Shown: in pieces, positions 1 to 7,352 of the stretch
Position numbering within the stretch: the stretch's first letter is position 1
Layout: the number at the start of each line of letters is the position of its first letter
Assembly (NCBI RefSeq): GCF_002973595.1
Contig: NZ_PVEO01000008.1
Location: 1-64,000, forward strand
Source: Jejuia pallidilutea
Lineage (GTDB): Bacteria > Bacteroidota > Bacteroidia > Flavobacteriales > Flavobacteriaceae
Direction: 5' to 3'
DNA: 64,000 nucleotides
The notes under the pieces: model-generated
What the model saw: the letters and a program-made list of their open reading frames with translations, nothing else
Told to the model about the DNA's origin: nothing
The model's database searches: none
Made by a program: the position numbers and the translations under genes

Positions 1-93
1 AGGATGATTAGTAGGGACTAAATCATCATAACTTGGTGGCAATAGACTTAGCTGGTCTTGATGGTAGGTCTTAAAAACTACTTTTTTGCTCAT
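1..93 (-). CDS. IS1182-family transposase, N-terminal fragment (cut by window edge)
   Basis: Thirty-one codons read from an ATG at 93 towards the window edge. The protein begins MSKKVVFKTY and continues with QDQLSLLPPSYDDLVP then TNHP. The run QLxLLPPS followed by an L(I/V)PxxHP motif is the characteristic N-terminus of IS1182-family DDE transposases; this family call is from recognition, not a search. The catalytic DDE core would lie outside the window. A probable terminal inverted repeat of the same element sits just upstream of the start, at about 135-155. Whether the rest of the transposase is intact cannot be seen. Confidence 0.75.
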   Translation of the reverse strand, partial: MSKKVVFKTYHQDQLSLLPPSYDDLVPTNHP

Positions 94-134
94 CCCTAAA
101 GTTAAAAACTAACTCTATCAATCGCAAAAAAAAA

Positions 135-155
135 GCTGCCTTTTCAGACAGCCTC
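135..155. repeat. Probable terminal inverted repeat of the IS1182-like element
   Basis: Read inward on the minus strand this is GAGGCTGTCTGAAAAGGCAGC followed by a run of ten T. It can fold as GCTGTC-TGAAAA-GGCAGC, so it could also act as a terminator. Its position about 45-60 bp upstream of the transposase start fits an IS end, and ends of the type GAGGCTGTCT are known from IS1182-like elements. The second IS end and the target duplication are not in the window. Confidence 0.5.
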
Positions 156-205
156 TTTTATTTTTTCTAAATGGCTTTGTTTGATGGCGTTACGTTTTGC
201 AGTTT

Positions 206-345
206 CGTTAACGTTTATGTGTAAGAATAGTTGCGGGATTGTATGCGAGGATTTTCCGAAGGAAAATCAGAAGCTAGCAAAGGAGCAACTAACTTTGGTT
301 TAGCTAAAACTAGCAATTTTTTTATACGGTGTTGCCATTTCGTTG
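206..345. repeat. Left repeat (L1) of accessory cassette 1
   Basis: A complex repeat downstream of the small gene at 386-742. It starts with the palindrome CGTTAACG (206-213) followed by AGAATAGTTG. It includes a perfect hairpin GATTTTCC-gaa-GGAAAATC (250-268), the block AGCAACTA (284-291), two TAGC-rich blocks, and TTATACGGTGTTGCC (322-336). GAGGATTTTC, AGCAACTA and TTATA...TGTTG recur in the same order in the repeat at 21741-21793. I recognise this type of sequence as dispersed in flavobacterial genomes, but I cannot quantify that here. Confidence 0.6.
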
Positions 346-385
346 TTTTTTATTATTTAGAAATTAAGTCCGAATTCTGAGCTTT

Positions 386-742
386 TTATTCTTCTAAATA
401 TTCCTTCAGTTCTTCTTTTAACTTATGATATGTTTTCAGTTTACGGGTTATAATGTCTTTTTCAGATAAAGCACTTCTCATTGAAATAGGACTGTCAAAA
501 TTATCAGATATTATTTCTATTGAGATTTTATCCTTTTCGTTTAATTTACTTTGAAACCAATTAGCCCTTTCTTTAGTATCAGAATTTAAACCTGCAATCG
601 AGATATTCAATTCTTCTGATTCGTCATTTTCTCGTCTAATTGAATCTAAAATACAAGTCAATACTGAATTTTTATTTTCAAATCCCGCTCGACAGATTTT
701 TTTGTCATTAATAGTAATTTGAAATCCAAATATTTTTTTCAT
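386..742 (-). CDS. Hypothetical protein carried on an accessory cassette
   Basis: A 118-residue protein when started at the ATG at 742 (MKKIFGFQIT). An upstream ATG at 784 would add 14 residues, but that start lies next to the cassette repeat and the added residues look non-native. No signal peptide or membrane segment is visible. The protein is charged, with a Lys/Glu-rich C-terminus (LKTYHKLKEELKEYLEE) predicted to be helical. I do not recognise the family. The gene stands alone between two imperfect repeats (206-345 and 792-848) beside an IS end, so it is probably horizontally exchanged cargo. Its function is unknown; accessory single-gene cassettes often carry toxins, antitoxins or immunity proteins, but nothing here shows that. 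Confidence 0.65.
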   Translation of the reverse strand: MKKIFGFQITINDKKICRAGFENKNSVLTCILDSIRRENDESEELNISIAGLNSDTKERANWFQSKLNEKDKISIEIISDNFDSPISMRSALSEKDIITRKLKTYHKLKEELKEYLEE

Positions 743-791
743 TTTTTTTTTAGGTTGTGAGTGCGTTCCACCAATGAATGGCAACTTTCGC

Positions 792-848
792 GGATATCTG
801 TCGTTTTAATGACTTATATCCGACGTTAACGAAGATAGTTGAAAATTT
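792..848. repeat. Right repeat (R1) of accessory cassette 1
   Basis: About 57 bp containing GTCGTTTTAATGACTTAT, then CGTTAACG (824-831) and AAGATAGTTGAAAATTT. It aligns along its whole length, with few mismatches, to 23532-23590, which sits in the equivalent position 5' of the serine-hydrolase gene. CGTTAACG followed by A(G)A-TAGTTG also recurs at the left edge of this cassette (206-213), so the unit is bounded by short direct repeats. Confidence 0.65.
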
Positions 849-856
849 CTACAAAG

Positions 857-2104
857 TCAAGTTGTTTTTTCTTTAAGAGCAGTCAATTCCGCAATTTTAC
901 AAATCACTTCAGTAGCTTTTATCATACTTTCTACAGGAACATATTCATAACGCCCATGAAAGTTATGGCCGCCAGCAAAAATATTAGGACATGGCAACCC
1001 CATATAACTTAATTGCGAGCCGTCTGTACCACCTCTAATAGCCTTAATTAGTGGCTCAATGTTTAGTTGTTTCATAGCTTCTTCTGCAATATCAACTATA
1101 TGCATAACAGGCTCTATTTTTTCGCGCATGTTATAGTACTGATCTTTAATTTCAGTAGTAATTACTTCGCGTTCATATTGTGAATTCAGCTCGTTAGTTA
1201 GTTTTTGCATTACCTCTTTTCGGGCTTCAAAATGGCCTTTATCATGGTCTCTAATTATGTATTGTAGTTTGGTTTGTTCTACATCACCATTAATAGTATG
1301 TAAATGAAAAAAACCTTGATACTCTTCAGTATGCTCTGGAGTTTCAATTCTTGGTAAGGAATTAATAAATTCTGTAGCGATATACATAGAGTTTATCATT
1401 TTTCCTTTGGCATACCCAGGATGTACAATTTTGCCTTTTATTGTTACAACAGCACTAGCGGCATTAAAATTTTCATATTCTAATTCGCCTATTTGGCTTC
1501 CGTCCATAGTATAAGCCCAATCTGCTGCAAATTTCTCAACATCAAATTTATGAGCGCCCCTACCAATTTCTTCATCGGGCGTAAAGCCCACCCTTATTTT
1601 TCCGTGTTTAATTTCTGGGTGATTTATTAAATATTCCATAGCAGAAATAATCTCGCAAATACCAGCTTTATCATCGGCTCCAAGTAGCGTTGTACCATCT
1701 GTGGTAATTAAGGTTTGGCCTATATACTGTTTTAAATCCTCAAAATAGTCAGGTGATAAAATAATATTTTCTTCTTTATTTAAAACGATATCACCTCCAT
1801 GATAATTTTCAATAATTTGAGGCTTTACGTTAGCTCCTGTAAAATCTGGTGAGGTATCAAAATGCGAAATAAAACCAATAGTTGGAACATTATACGATAC
1901 ATTGCTAGGTAGGGTTGCCATAATATAAGCATTATCATCTATTGTAACATCCTGCATGCCAATTGCCTTTAACTCTTCTGCTAGTTTATTGGCTAAATCC
2001 CATTGCTTTTTAGTACTTGGGGTGGTATCTGAATTTGGATCAGATTGAGTATCAATAGTAACGTAGCTAGTAAATCGTTTTATGATGTGTTCTTTTGAAA
2101 TCAT
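857..2104 (-). CDS. pepT: Peptidase T (tripeptide aminopeptidase)
   Basis: This 415-residue M20-family metallopeptidase removes the N-terminal residue from tripeptides in the cytoplasm. Visible hallmarks are the metal motif SHFDTSPD (His81, Asp83), the Asp in LGADDKAG, the catalytic Glu pair in [14 protein letters not shown], and a C-terminal IRGGTDGS block with [10 protein letters not shown] supplying the last metal His. Length matches PepT (about 410). The ATG at 2104 has no competitor. The gene is monocistronic and divergent from pyrD. Its 3' end is 8 bp from the cassette repeat R1, so the accessory unit was inserted directly behind it. Confidence 0.95.
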   Translation of the reverse strand: MISKEHIIKRFTSYVTIDTQSDPNSDTTPSTKKQWDLANKLAEELKAIGMQDVTIDDNAYIMATLPSNVSYNVPTIGFISHFDTSPDFTGANVKPQIIENYHGGDIVLNKEENIILSPDYFEDLKQYIGQTLITTDGTTLLGADDKAGICEIISAMEYLINHPEIKHGKIRVGFTPDEEIGRGAHKFDVEKFAADWAYTMDGSQIGELEYENFNAASAVVTIKGKIVHPGYAKGKMINSMYIATEFINSLPRIETPEHTEEYQGFFHLHTINGDVEQTKLQYIIRDHDKGHFEARKEVMQKLTNELNSQYEREVITTEIKDQYYNMREKIEPVMHIVDIAEEAMKQLNIEPLIKAIRGGTDGSQLSYMGLPCPNIFAGGHNFHGRYEYVPVESMIKATEVICKIAELTALKEKTT

Positions 2105-2233
2105 TTGGGAAATTTTTGTAATTCAGTAAGATAAATTAGTGCTATTTAGTGCCTCTAATTTACAATTATTAATCGAGAATATAGATGATAAGATGTTCCT
2201 CGATCTCAATTTTTTATTTACAACTTTTCCACC

Positions 2234-2241
2234 TATTTTTG
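2234..2241 (+). promoter_or_regulatory. Promoter -7 box of pyrD
   Basis: TATTTTTG matches the Bacteroidota -7 consensus TAnnTTTG and ends 15 bp before the ATG at 2256. It argues that upstream in-frame ATGs are not used, because they would lie before the transcription start. Confidence 0.55.
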
Positions 2242-2255
2242 CAAAAATAAAACTG

Positions 2256-3287
2256 ATGTACAAAGCGCTCCTTCGCCCCCTTTTTTTTGCCTTCGACCCC
2301 GAAAAAATCCATCATTTTACTTTCGATTTAATAAAATTAACCTCTAAAATACCGGGTATCCCTGCACTTTACAGAAGTTTATATACAATTGAGGATAAAC
2401 GCTTAGAGCGTGAAATTTTAGGACTTAAGTTTAAAAATCCTGTAGGTTTAGCAGCTGGTTTCGATAAAAATGCAGTATTGTATAATGAATTAGCAAATTT
2501 TGGCTTTGGCTTTATTGAAATAGGTACTGTTACTCCCAAAGGGCAGGAGGGAAATCCTAAAAAACGTTTATTTCGTTTAAAAGACGATAAAGGTATTATT
2601 AACCGAATGGGTTTTAATAATAAGGGATTAGAAGCTGCTATAGTTAAGCTTAAAAAGAATAAAGGCAGATTAATTATTGGTGGAAATATTGGTAAGAATA
2701 CAACAACTAAGCCCGAAGATTACACTAAAGATTATTTAGAGTGTTTTAATGTATTACACCCGTTTGTAGATTATTTTGTATTGAACGTGAGTTGTCCAAA
2801 TGTTGGAAGTCATGCTAAGTTAAATGATAAAGATTATTTAGAAGAATTAATTGGCGAAGTACAAACAGCAAATAAAACGTTTGATAAACAAAAGCCAATA
2901 CTTTTAAAAATTGCACCAGATTTAAATAAAGGACAATTAGACGAAATTATAGCACTTGTAAAATCTACACATCTAGATGGCGTTATTGCTAGTAACACAT
3001 CTATAGACAGAGCAGGTTTAAAGGCAACTCCAGAGCAATTAAAGGCTATAGGTAATGGAGGTTTAAGTGGGCAACCTATAAAAAATAAAAGTACTGAGGT
3101 TATAAAATACCTTTCTAGAAAAAGTAATAAAGCATTTCCAATAATTGGTGTGGGAGGCATACATTCTGCCGAAGATGCACTAGAAAAACTAAATGCGGGA
3201 GCAGATTTAATACAAATTTACACTGGATTTATCTATGAAGGGCCTAGTTTAATAAAACGTATTAATAAAGCGATTTTAAAAGCATAA
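2256..3287 (+). CDS. pyrD: Dihydroorotate dehydrogenase (quinone), class 2
   Basis: Oxidises dihydroorotate to orotate, the fourth step of pyrimidine synthesis, passing electrons to membrane quinones. The start at 2256 ([20 protein letters not shown]) gives 343 residues, the usual class 2 length. The N-terminal amphipathic helical region with [11 protein letters not shown] is the quinone/membrane-binding segment of class 2 enzymes. FMN-barrel motifs follow: [43 protein letters not shown] (with the catalytic Ser region) and [11 protein letters not shown]. An open frame extends 39 codons upstream but contains the promoter box. The stop is only 2 bp from the convergent metalloprotease gene, leaving no room for a terminator. 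Confidence 0.95.
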   Translation: MYKALLRPLFFAFDPEKIHHFTFDLIKLTSKIPGIPALYRSLYTIEDKRLEREILGLKFKNPVGLAAGFDKNAVLYNELANFGFGFIEIGTVTPKGQEGNPKKRLFRLKDDKGIINRMGFNNKGLEAAIVKLKKNKGRLIIGGNIGKNTTTKPEDYTKDYLECFNVLHPFVDYFVLNVSCPNVGSHAKLNDKDYLEELIGEVQTANKTFDKQKPILLKIAPDLNKGQLDEIIALVKSTHLDGVIASNTSIDRAGLKATPEQLKAIGNGGLSGQPIKNKSTEVIKYLSRKSNKAFPIIGVGGIHSAEDALEKLNAGADLIQIYTGFIYEGPSLIKRINKAILKA

Positions 3288-3289
3288 TC

Positions 3290-5296
3290 TTACTTTATAA
3301 ACTGTTTTACTTTCACATTTTTACCATTTACTATGGTAACTAAATAAGAGCCGTGTGGTAATTTAGAAACATCAATTTGCTGGTTTTCTATCAAACTACC
3401 AGTTAAGAAAACTTGCCCTACAAGATTTGAGACCGTGAAATAATCGGTAGAATTTTTCTTTTTTGATGTTGCAACAATGTTTAAAATACCATTGGTAACC
3501 GGATTAGGGTATAATTTTAGTGTAGTAGCGTCTTCACTTTTTTGAGTAGCGGTATTTTCTTTTATACTAATGCCATCTATGGCAATATCGCCAGCCCAAC
3601 CATCGCCACGAATGGCTCTAAAATGTATATTTATGGTTTGCCCATAAAACCGTGATAAGTTTACTAATTGCGGTATAAAATCATCAGTTTGTTCAGTTTG
3701 TTGTTCGCCAACTAATGCAGGAATAACATCGTAATAATAATTGTTGTCTGTCTCAATATCTACATGTAACTCTCCAATATTGTCACCAAACATATGGTAG
3801 TAAAATTCCAATTCGGCGTTTGTTGCATTGATATTGATACAAGGCGATACAAACTCAGCAATATCACCTGCTTTAGAACCAGAAGCTTCTGTATATATAT
3901 ATTTTCCAGAGCTTTTGTTACTAGTTTTGTCTAACATGGGACCGGTACTGTTAGAAACAGTTTCGCCAGAATTAACCAACCAATTAAACCCGTTGCCCGA
4001 AACATCTATAGCAGACCAACCGTTAGAACTAGCAAAATCAAATGTATCGAAATCTACGTTAAGGGATGCGTCTTCTTGTGTGCCTACTTTTATAATTTGC
4101 GAAAACGTTTTGCTTATGGTAGTAGCCAAACTTTCTTGGTGTTCTTCATTGTTTTTGTAACCGATACTTACCGTGGAAATAGTTAATGTTACATCGTAAA
4201 TTCCTTCCGTGTAGGTATGTGTGGGATTTTGTTCGGTATAATCTATAATATTATCACCATCAACATCCCATTGCCATGATGTGGCGCCAACACTTAAATC
4301 CTTAAAGTTAACGGTTAATGTATTACCACACTCTTGAAAACTATCTGCAGTAAAATTAACATGTGCAGAAGGGCAGGATAAGTACTGTCTTGCAGATTTG
4401 TAAAACGCATAAATTCTTGCCAATTGCTGTTCGGAAAAATGAGATTTACAGCTAGAGCGAGAATAAGACATAATGTTTTTTGTGTCTGGCGCATAAAAAT
4501 CGCCATTGGCATCTTTTAATTTGCCTGTATACTCACAGTCGTTATTTACGCAATTTGTGCTTAGGCCTGGGTCTGCAGGTGTATCACAAATCATATCGCC
4601 GTCTGTATCACAGTTAGAGCCATCAACCAATTCAGTAGTTAATTGGTGGTTGTCAGGACCATGGGTATGCATCAATGAGAAAAAATGACCAACTTCATGA
4701 GCCAGCGAACTCCCATTGGTGCCGCAGCTGTTATTCATAACAATAACATCAGAGCCTCCAAAAGTATTGGAGTAACCACATAAACTAACACCAGGTTTAA
4801 CTTCAACATATTCAGTAAAATAAATATTTATAACACCAGGTATGTAGTTATGCTCTGTTAAATTGGGTTCATCAGATCTATTAAAACCATGATAATAATC
4901 GTCGTTGTTAATATAATTTACACCATCACAAAGAAAAAACTCTAGGAAAGCATCGGCATAAATTTCATTTAAATCATTAATGGCTTTATAAAGTTCGTTT
5001 AAGCTTAACCCTCCTTGTCCTGAGGAAGAACGAATAATATGTGCTTTTACAGGTATAGAATTTAAAGGCGTAGGTATAGTGTTTTTGTGAGTTCCCGTTT
5101 TTTTTGATTTTTCAGAAAGCGACATAAACTCGTTTTCATATAATTTGATGTCGTCTTGAAAACTTTGAAAATAAGATATTGATTCGTTAGTGATTTCAGT
5201 GCCGCAAAAATTGGAAGTATTTTGAGCATAAAAAGTAGTAGCCAACACAGTAAACAGCGCTGATACAAGCATTCTCAAATTTTGGCAAAACTTCAT
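3290..5296 (-). CDS. Secreted M43-type (pappalysin-like) zinc metalloprotease with PKD, MAM-like and T9SS sorting domains
   Basis: A 668-residue exported protease. Order of parts: signal peptide (about 1-25, ending TTFYAQ); a prodomain-like stretch; a metzincin catalytic domain with HEVGHFFSLMH (His200, Glu201, His204, His210) and the Met-turn NIMSYS; a PKD domain (about 310-375, with ATSWQWDVDGD); a MAM-like beta-sandwich (about 415-580); and a C-terminal T9SS type A sorting domain starting LKLYPNPVTNG and ending VKVKQFIK. The CDTDGDMICDTPADP insert is typical of M43 cytophagalysins. Family knowledge predicts export by Sec, then secretion and attachment or release by T9SS, with cleavage of extracellular protein. 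The gene is followed on the same strand by another T9SS cargo gene, whose start lies 91 bp upstream of it. Confidence 0.9.
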   Translation of the reverse strand: MKFCQNLRMLVSALFTVLATTFYAQNTSNFCGTEITNESISYFQSFQDDIKLYENEFMSLSEKSKKTGTHKNTIPTPLNSIPVKAHIIRSSSGQGGLSLNELYKAINDLNEIYADAFLEFFLCDGVNYINNDDYYHGFNRSDEPNLTEHNYIPGVINIYFTEYVEVKPGVSLCGYSNTFGGSDVIVMNNSCGTNGSSLAHEVGHFFSLMHTHGPDNHQLTTELVDGSNCDTDGDMICDTPADPGLSTNCVNNDCEYTGKLKDANGDFYAPDTKNIMSYSRSSCKSHFSEQQLARIYAFYKSARQYLSCPSAHVNFTADSFQECGNTLTVNFKDLSVGATSWQWDVDGDNIIDYTEQNPTHTYTEGIYDVTLTISTVSIGYKNNEEHQESLATTISKTFSQIIKVGTQEDASLNVDFDTFDFASSNGWSAIDVSGNGFNWLVNSGETVSNSTGPMLDKTSNKSSGKYIYTEASGSKAGDIAEFVSPCININATNAELEFYYHMFGDNIGELHVDIETDNNYYYDVIPALVGEQQTEQTDDFIPQLVNLSRFYGQTINIHFRAIRGDGWAGDIAIDGISIKENTATQKSEDATTLKLYPNPVTNGILNIVATSKKKNSTDYFTVSNLVGQVFLTGSLIENQQIDVSKLPHGSYLVTIVNGKNVKVKQFIK

Positions 5297-5386
5297 GGGG
5301 CATTTAGTTTAAATCAAATGTACCCCATGGTATTCGTTTTAGGTAATAAAAACGTTGTGTGTAAATTTTTTATCGATAATGTGTGG

Positions 5387-6316
5387 TTATCGCACTATTA
5401 GCTTTTGGGTTTTACTACTATCTTCTTCATTTTTAAGTTTTAAGAGGTAAATACCTGAAGTTAAATTTGATACATCAACCTCTAGATTGTTCGTAGTGTT
5501 GTTAACTATTATAGTTTTACTTAATTTGCCTAAAAGCGAGTAGATTTCTACACGTTTTAAATTGGTGTTTCTAATATTAGATATGGTAAATTTATCTGTT
5601 GTTGGATTTGGGAAAACTTCAATATTTTCAAATACATTCCTAACATCATTACTTAAAGTAGAAGAATTGTAAGTAAAGGTTACAGTGGCCATTCTGTTGC
5701 CATTTATTGGAGAACCGGTAACCATTGTAATTGGGGTTCTGGGGTTGGTTATCAAATTTCCAGATGTATAATCTGCACCAGAATCTGTACCAGCATCATA
5801 TACAAAAACATCCATGGTAAATGTGTCTCTCCAACCATTATTTACAGCTGGATTTCCAGACCTTAAGTTTTCGCTATTAACAGCTATAAACCAATCGGGG
5901 CTAGGAGCTACCATAGATACTAAGGTAATTAGCGGGAAGTCTTCGTTAACAGAAACGCCGCTAATTGTTGCGGTACTGTTGTTGCCCGCAAACGGCGAAA
6001 AGCTTTGTTGTAAATATTTATCTGCATTTCCAGAAGTAATCATTGTGTTTACTTCGCTCATAAAATTAGAGGTGTTTCCAGTTTCAGCAATATTTTTTAT
6101 ACCGTTAGTTAAAGGAGCAGTAACGCCAAACTCCAAAATATCGTTTGGGTTTTTATGTGTAGCACCAGCTAAAGGAGACCAATGTGCATTTCCGGGAACT
6201 GAGGTGTGCTCGGTAGCATTCCAAATGGTTGTAATAGAAATATCGTAGTTAGCTTCACTTTGTGCAAAACCATAAGCACTAAAAAGCATAAGGGTAAGCA
6301 TTGTAATTTTTTTCAT
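5387..6316 (-). CDS. Spondin-domain secreted protein with T9SS sorting domain
   Basis: A 309-residue secreted protein. It has a signal peptide (MKKITMLTLMLFSAYGFAQ), then a Spondin_N-type domain (about 22-215) recognised from ISITTIWNATEHTSVPG, the FGVTAPLTNGI stretch, and SMVAPSPDWFIAVNS with FVYDAGTDSGADYTSG. The C-terminus is a T9SS type A sorting domain (VFPNPTTDKFTI to KTQKLIVR). Spondin_N domains mediate adhesion or matrix contact in animals; the bacterial role is unknown. It probably shares a transcript with the downstream M43 protease, 90 bp away on the same strand, although no terminator was sought exhaustively. Confidence 0.85.
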   Translation of the reverse strand: MKKITMLTLMLFSAYGFAQSEANYDISITTIWNATEHTSVPGNAHWSPLAGATHKNPNDILEFGVTAPLTNGIKNIAETGNTSNFMSEVNTMITSGNADKYLQQSFSPFAGNNSTATISGVSVNEDFPLITLVSMVAPSPDWFIAVNSENLRSGNPAVNNGWRDTFTMDVFVYDAGTDSGADYTSGNLITNPRTPITMVTGSPINGNRMATVTFTYNSSTLSNDVRNVFENIEVFPNPTTDKFTISNIRNTNLKRVEIYSLLGKLSKTIIVNNTTNNLEVDVSNLTSGIYLLKLKNEEDSSKTQKLIVR

Positions 6317-6430
6317 GGTAGTGTTTTTTTTGATGGATTAATAGTTAATGTGTATGTCGATATTAAACAAGTGAACTTACAATCAGAAAAATAATAGTAT
6401 TTTTAGCACTCTAAATTTTTTTAAAGTTAT

Positions 6431-7294
6431 ATGCTAAAACCTGTTAAAATAATTGAATGTCCGCGTGATGCAATGCAAGGCATAAAAACATTTATTCCTA
6501 CTGAAAAAAAGGTGCAGTATATACAGTCGTTGTTAAGAGTAGGTTTCGATACTATAGATTTTGGAAGTTTTGTGTCGCCCAAGGCTATTCCTCAAATGGT
6601 AGATACATCAGCCGTTTTAGAGCAACTAGACTTAAGTAAGACAACGAGTAAGCTTTTGGCAATTATAGCAAACACAAGAGGCGCAAACGATGCAGCACAA
6701 CATAAAACTATAAATTATTTGGGCTATCCGTTTTCAATTTCAGAAAATTTTCAGATGCGTAATACGCACAAAACCATAGCGCAATCTGTCGATATTCTTA
6801 AGGAAATATTAGAAATAGCAAATGGTGTAAACAAAGAAGTTGTGGTTTATATTTCCATGGGATTTGGTAATCCTTATGGAGATCCATGGAATGTAGATAT
6901 AGTAGGCGAGTGGACCGAAAAATTGGCTAATATGGGCGTGAACATTTTATCGCTTAGCGATACCGTTGGAACCTCAGATCCAGAGAGTATAGATTATTTG
7001 TTTTCTAATTTAATCCCTAAGTATCCTAATATTGAATTTGGAGCCCATTTGCACACTACACCAACTACTTGGTTTGAAAAGGTTGATGCTGCATACAATG
7101 CAGGCTGCCATAGGTTTGATGGTGCCATACAAGGTTTTGGTGGTTGCCCAATGGCTAAAGATGAGTTAACAGGAAATATGCCAACCGAAAAATTACTATC
7201 CTATTTTACTTCAAAAGGAAATAATACCCTAAATGCATTAAGTTTTGAAAGTGCACATAACGAAGCCTCTAAGATTTTTAAATACTATCACTAA
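6431..7294 (+). CDS. Hydroxymethylglutaryl-CoA lyase-family protein
   Basis: A 287-residue TIM-barrel lyase that would cleave HMG-CoA to acetyl-CoA and acetoacetate, the last step of leucine breakdown. The family motifs are all present: the N-terminal IIECPRDAMQ (catalytic Arg and metal-binding Asp), GSFVSPKAIPQM, SLSDTVGTSDP, GAHLHTT (metal His206 and His208), and the catalytic-Cys loop GGCPMA. The start MLKPVKIIECPRD is slightly shorter than in canonical enzymes (about 300). It is transcribed away from the spondin gene and ends at a strong shared terminator facing the TonB receptor. No leucine-catabolism neighbours are visible, so another acyl-CoA substrate is possible. Confidence 0.88.
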   Translation: MLKPVKIIECPRDAMQGIKTFIPTEKKVQYIQSLLRVGFDTIDFGSFVSPKAIPQMVDTSAVLEQLDLSKTTSKLLAIIANTRGANDAAQHKTINYLGYPFSISENFQMRNTHKTIAQSVDILKEILEIANGVNKEVVVYISMGFGNPYGDPWNVDIVGEWTEKLANMGVNILSLSDTVGTSDPESIDYLFSNLIPKYPNIEFGAHLHTTPTTWFEKVDAAYNAGCHRFDGAIQGFGGCPMAKDELTGNMPTEKLLSYFTSKGNNTLNALSFESAHNEASKIFKYYH

Positions 7295-7300
7295 CAAAAA

Positions 7301-7322
7301 AAGTACTGAGATTTCAGTACTT
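7301..7322. terminator. Bidirectional terminator between HMG-CoA lyase and TonB receptor genes
   Basis: Perfect 9-bp stem AAGTACTGA / TCAGTACTT with loop GATT, flanked by A-run and T-run on both sides, placed between two converging genes. Confidence 0.85.
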
Positions 7323-7352
7323 TTTCGTTAGGAAATTAAATTTGGAGGTTTT

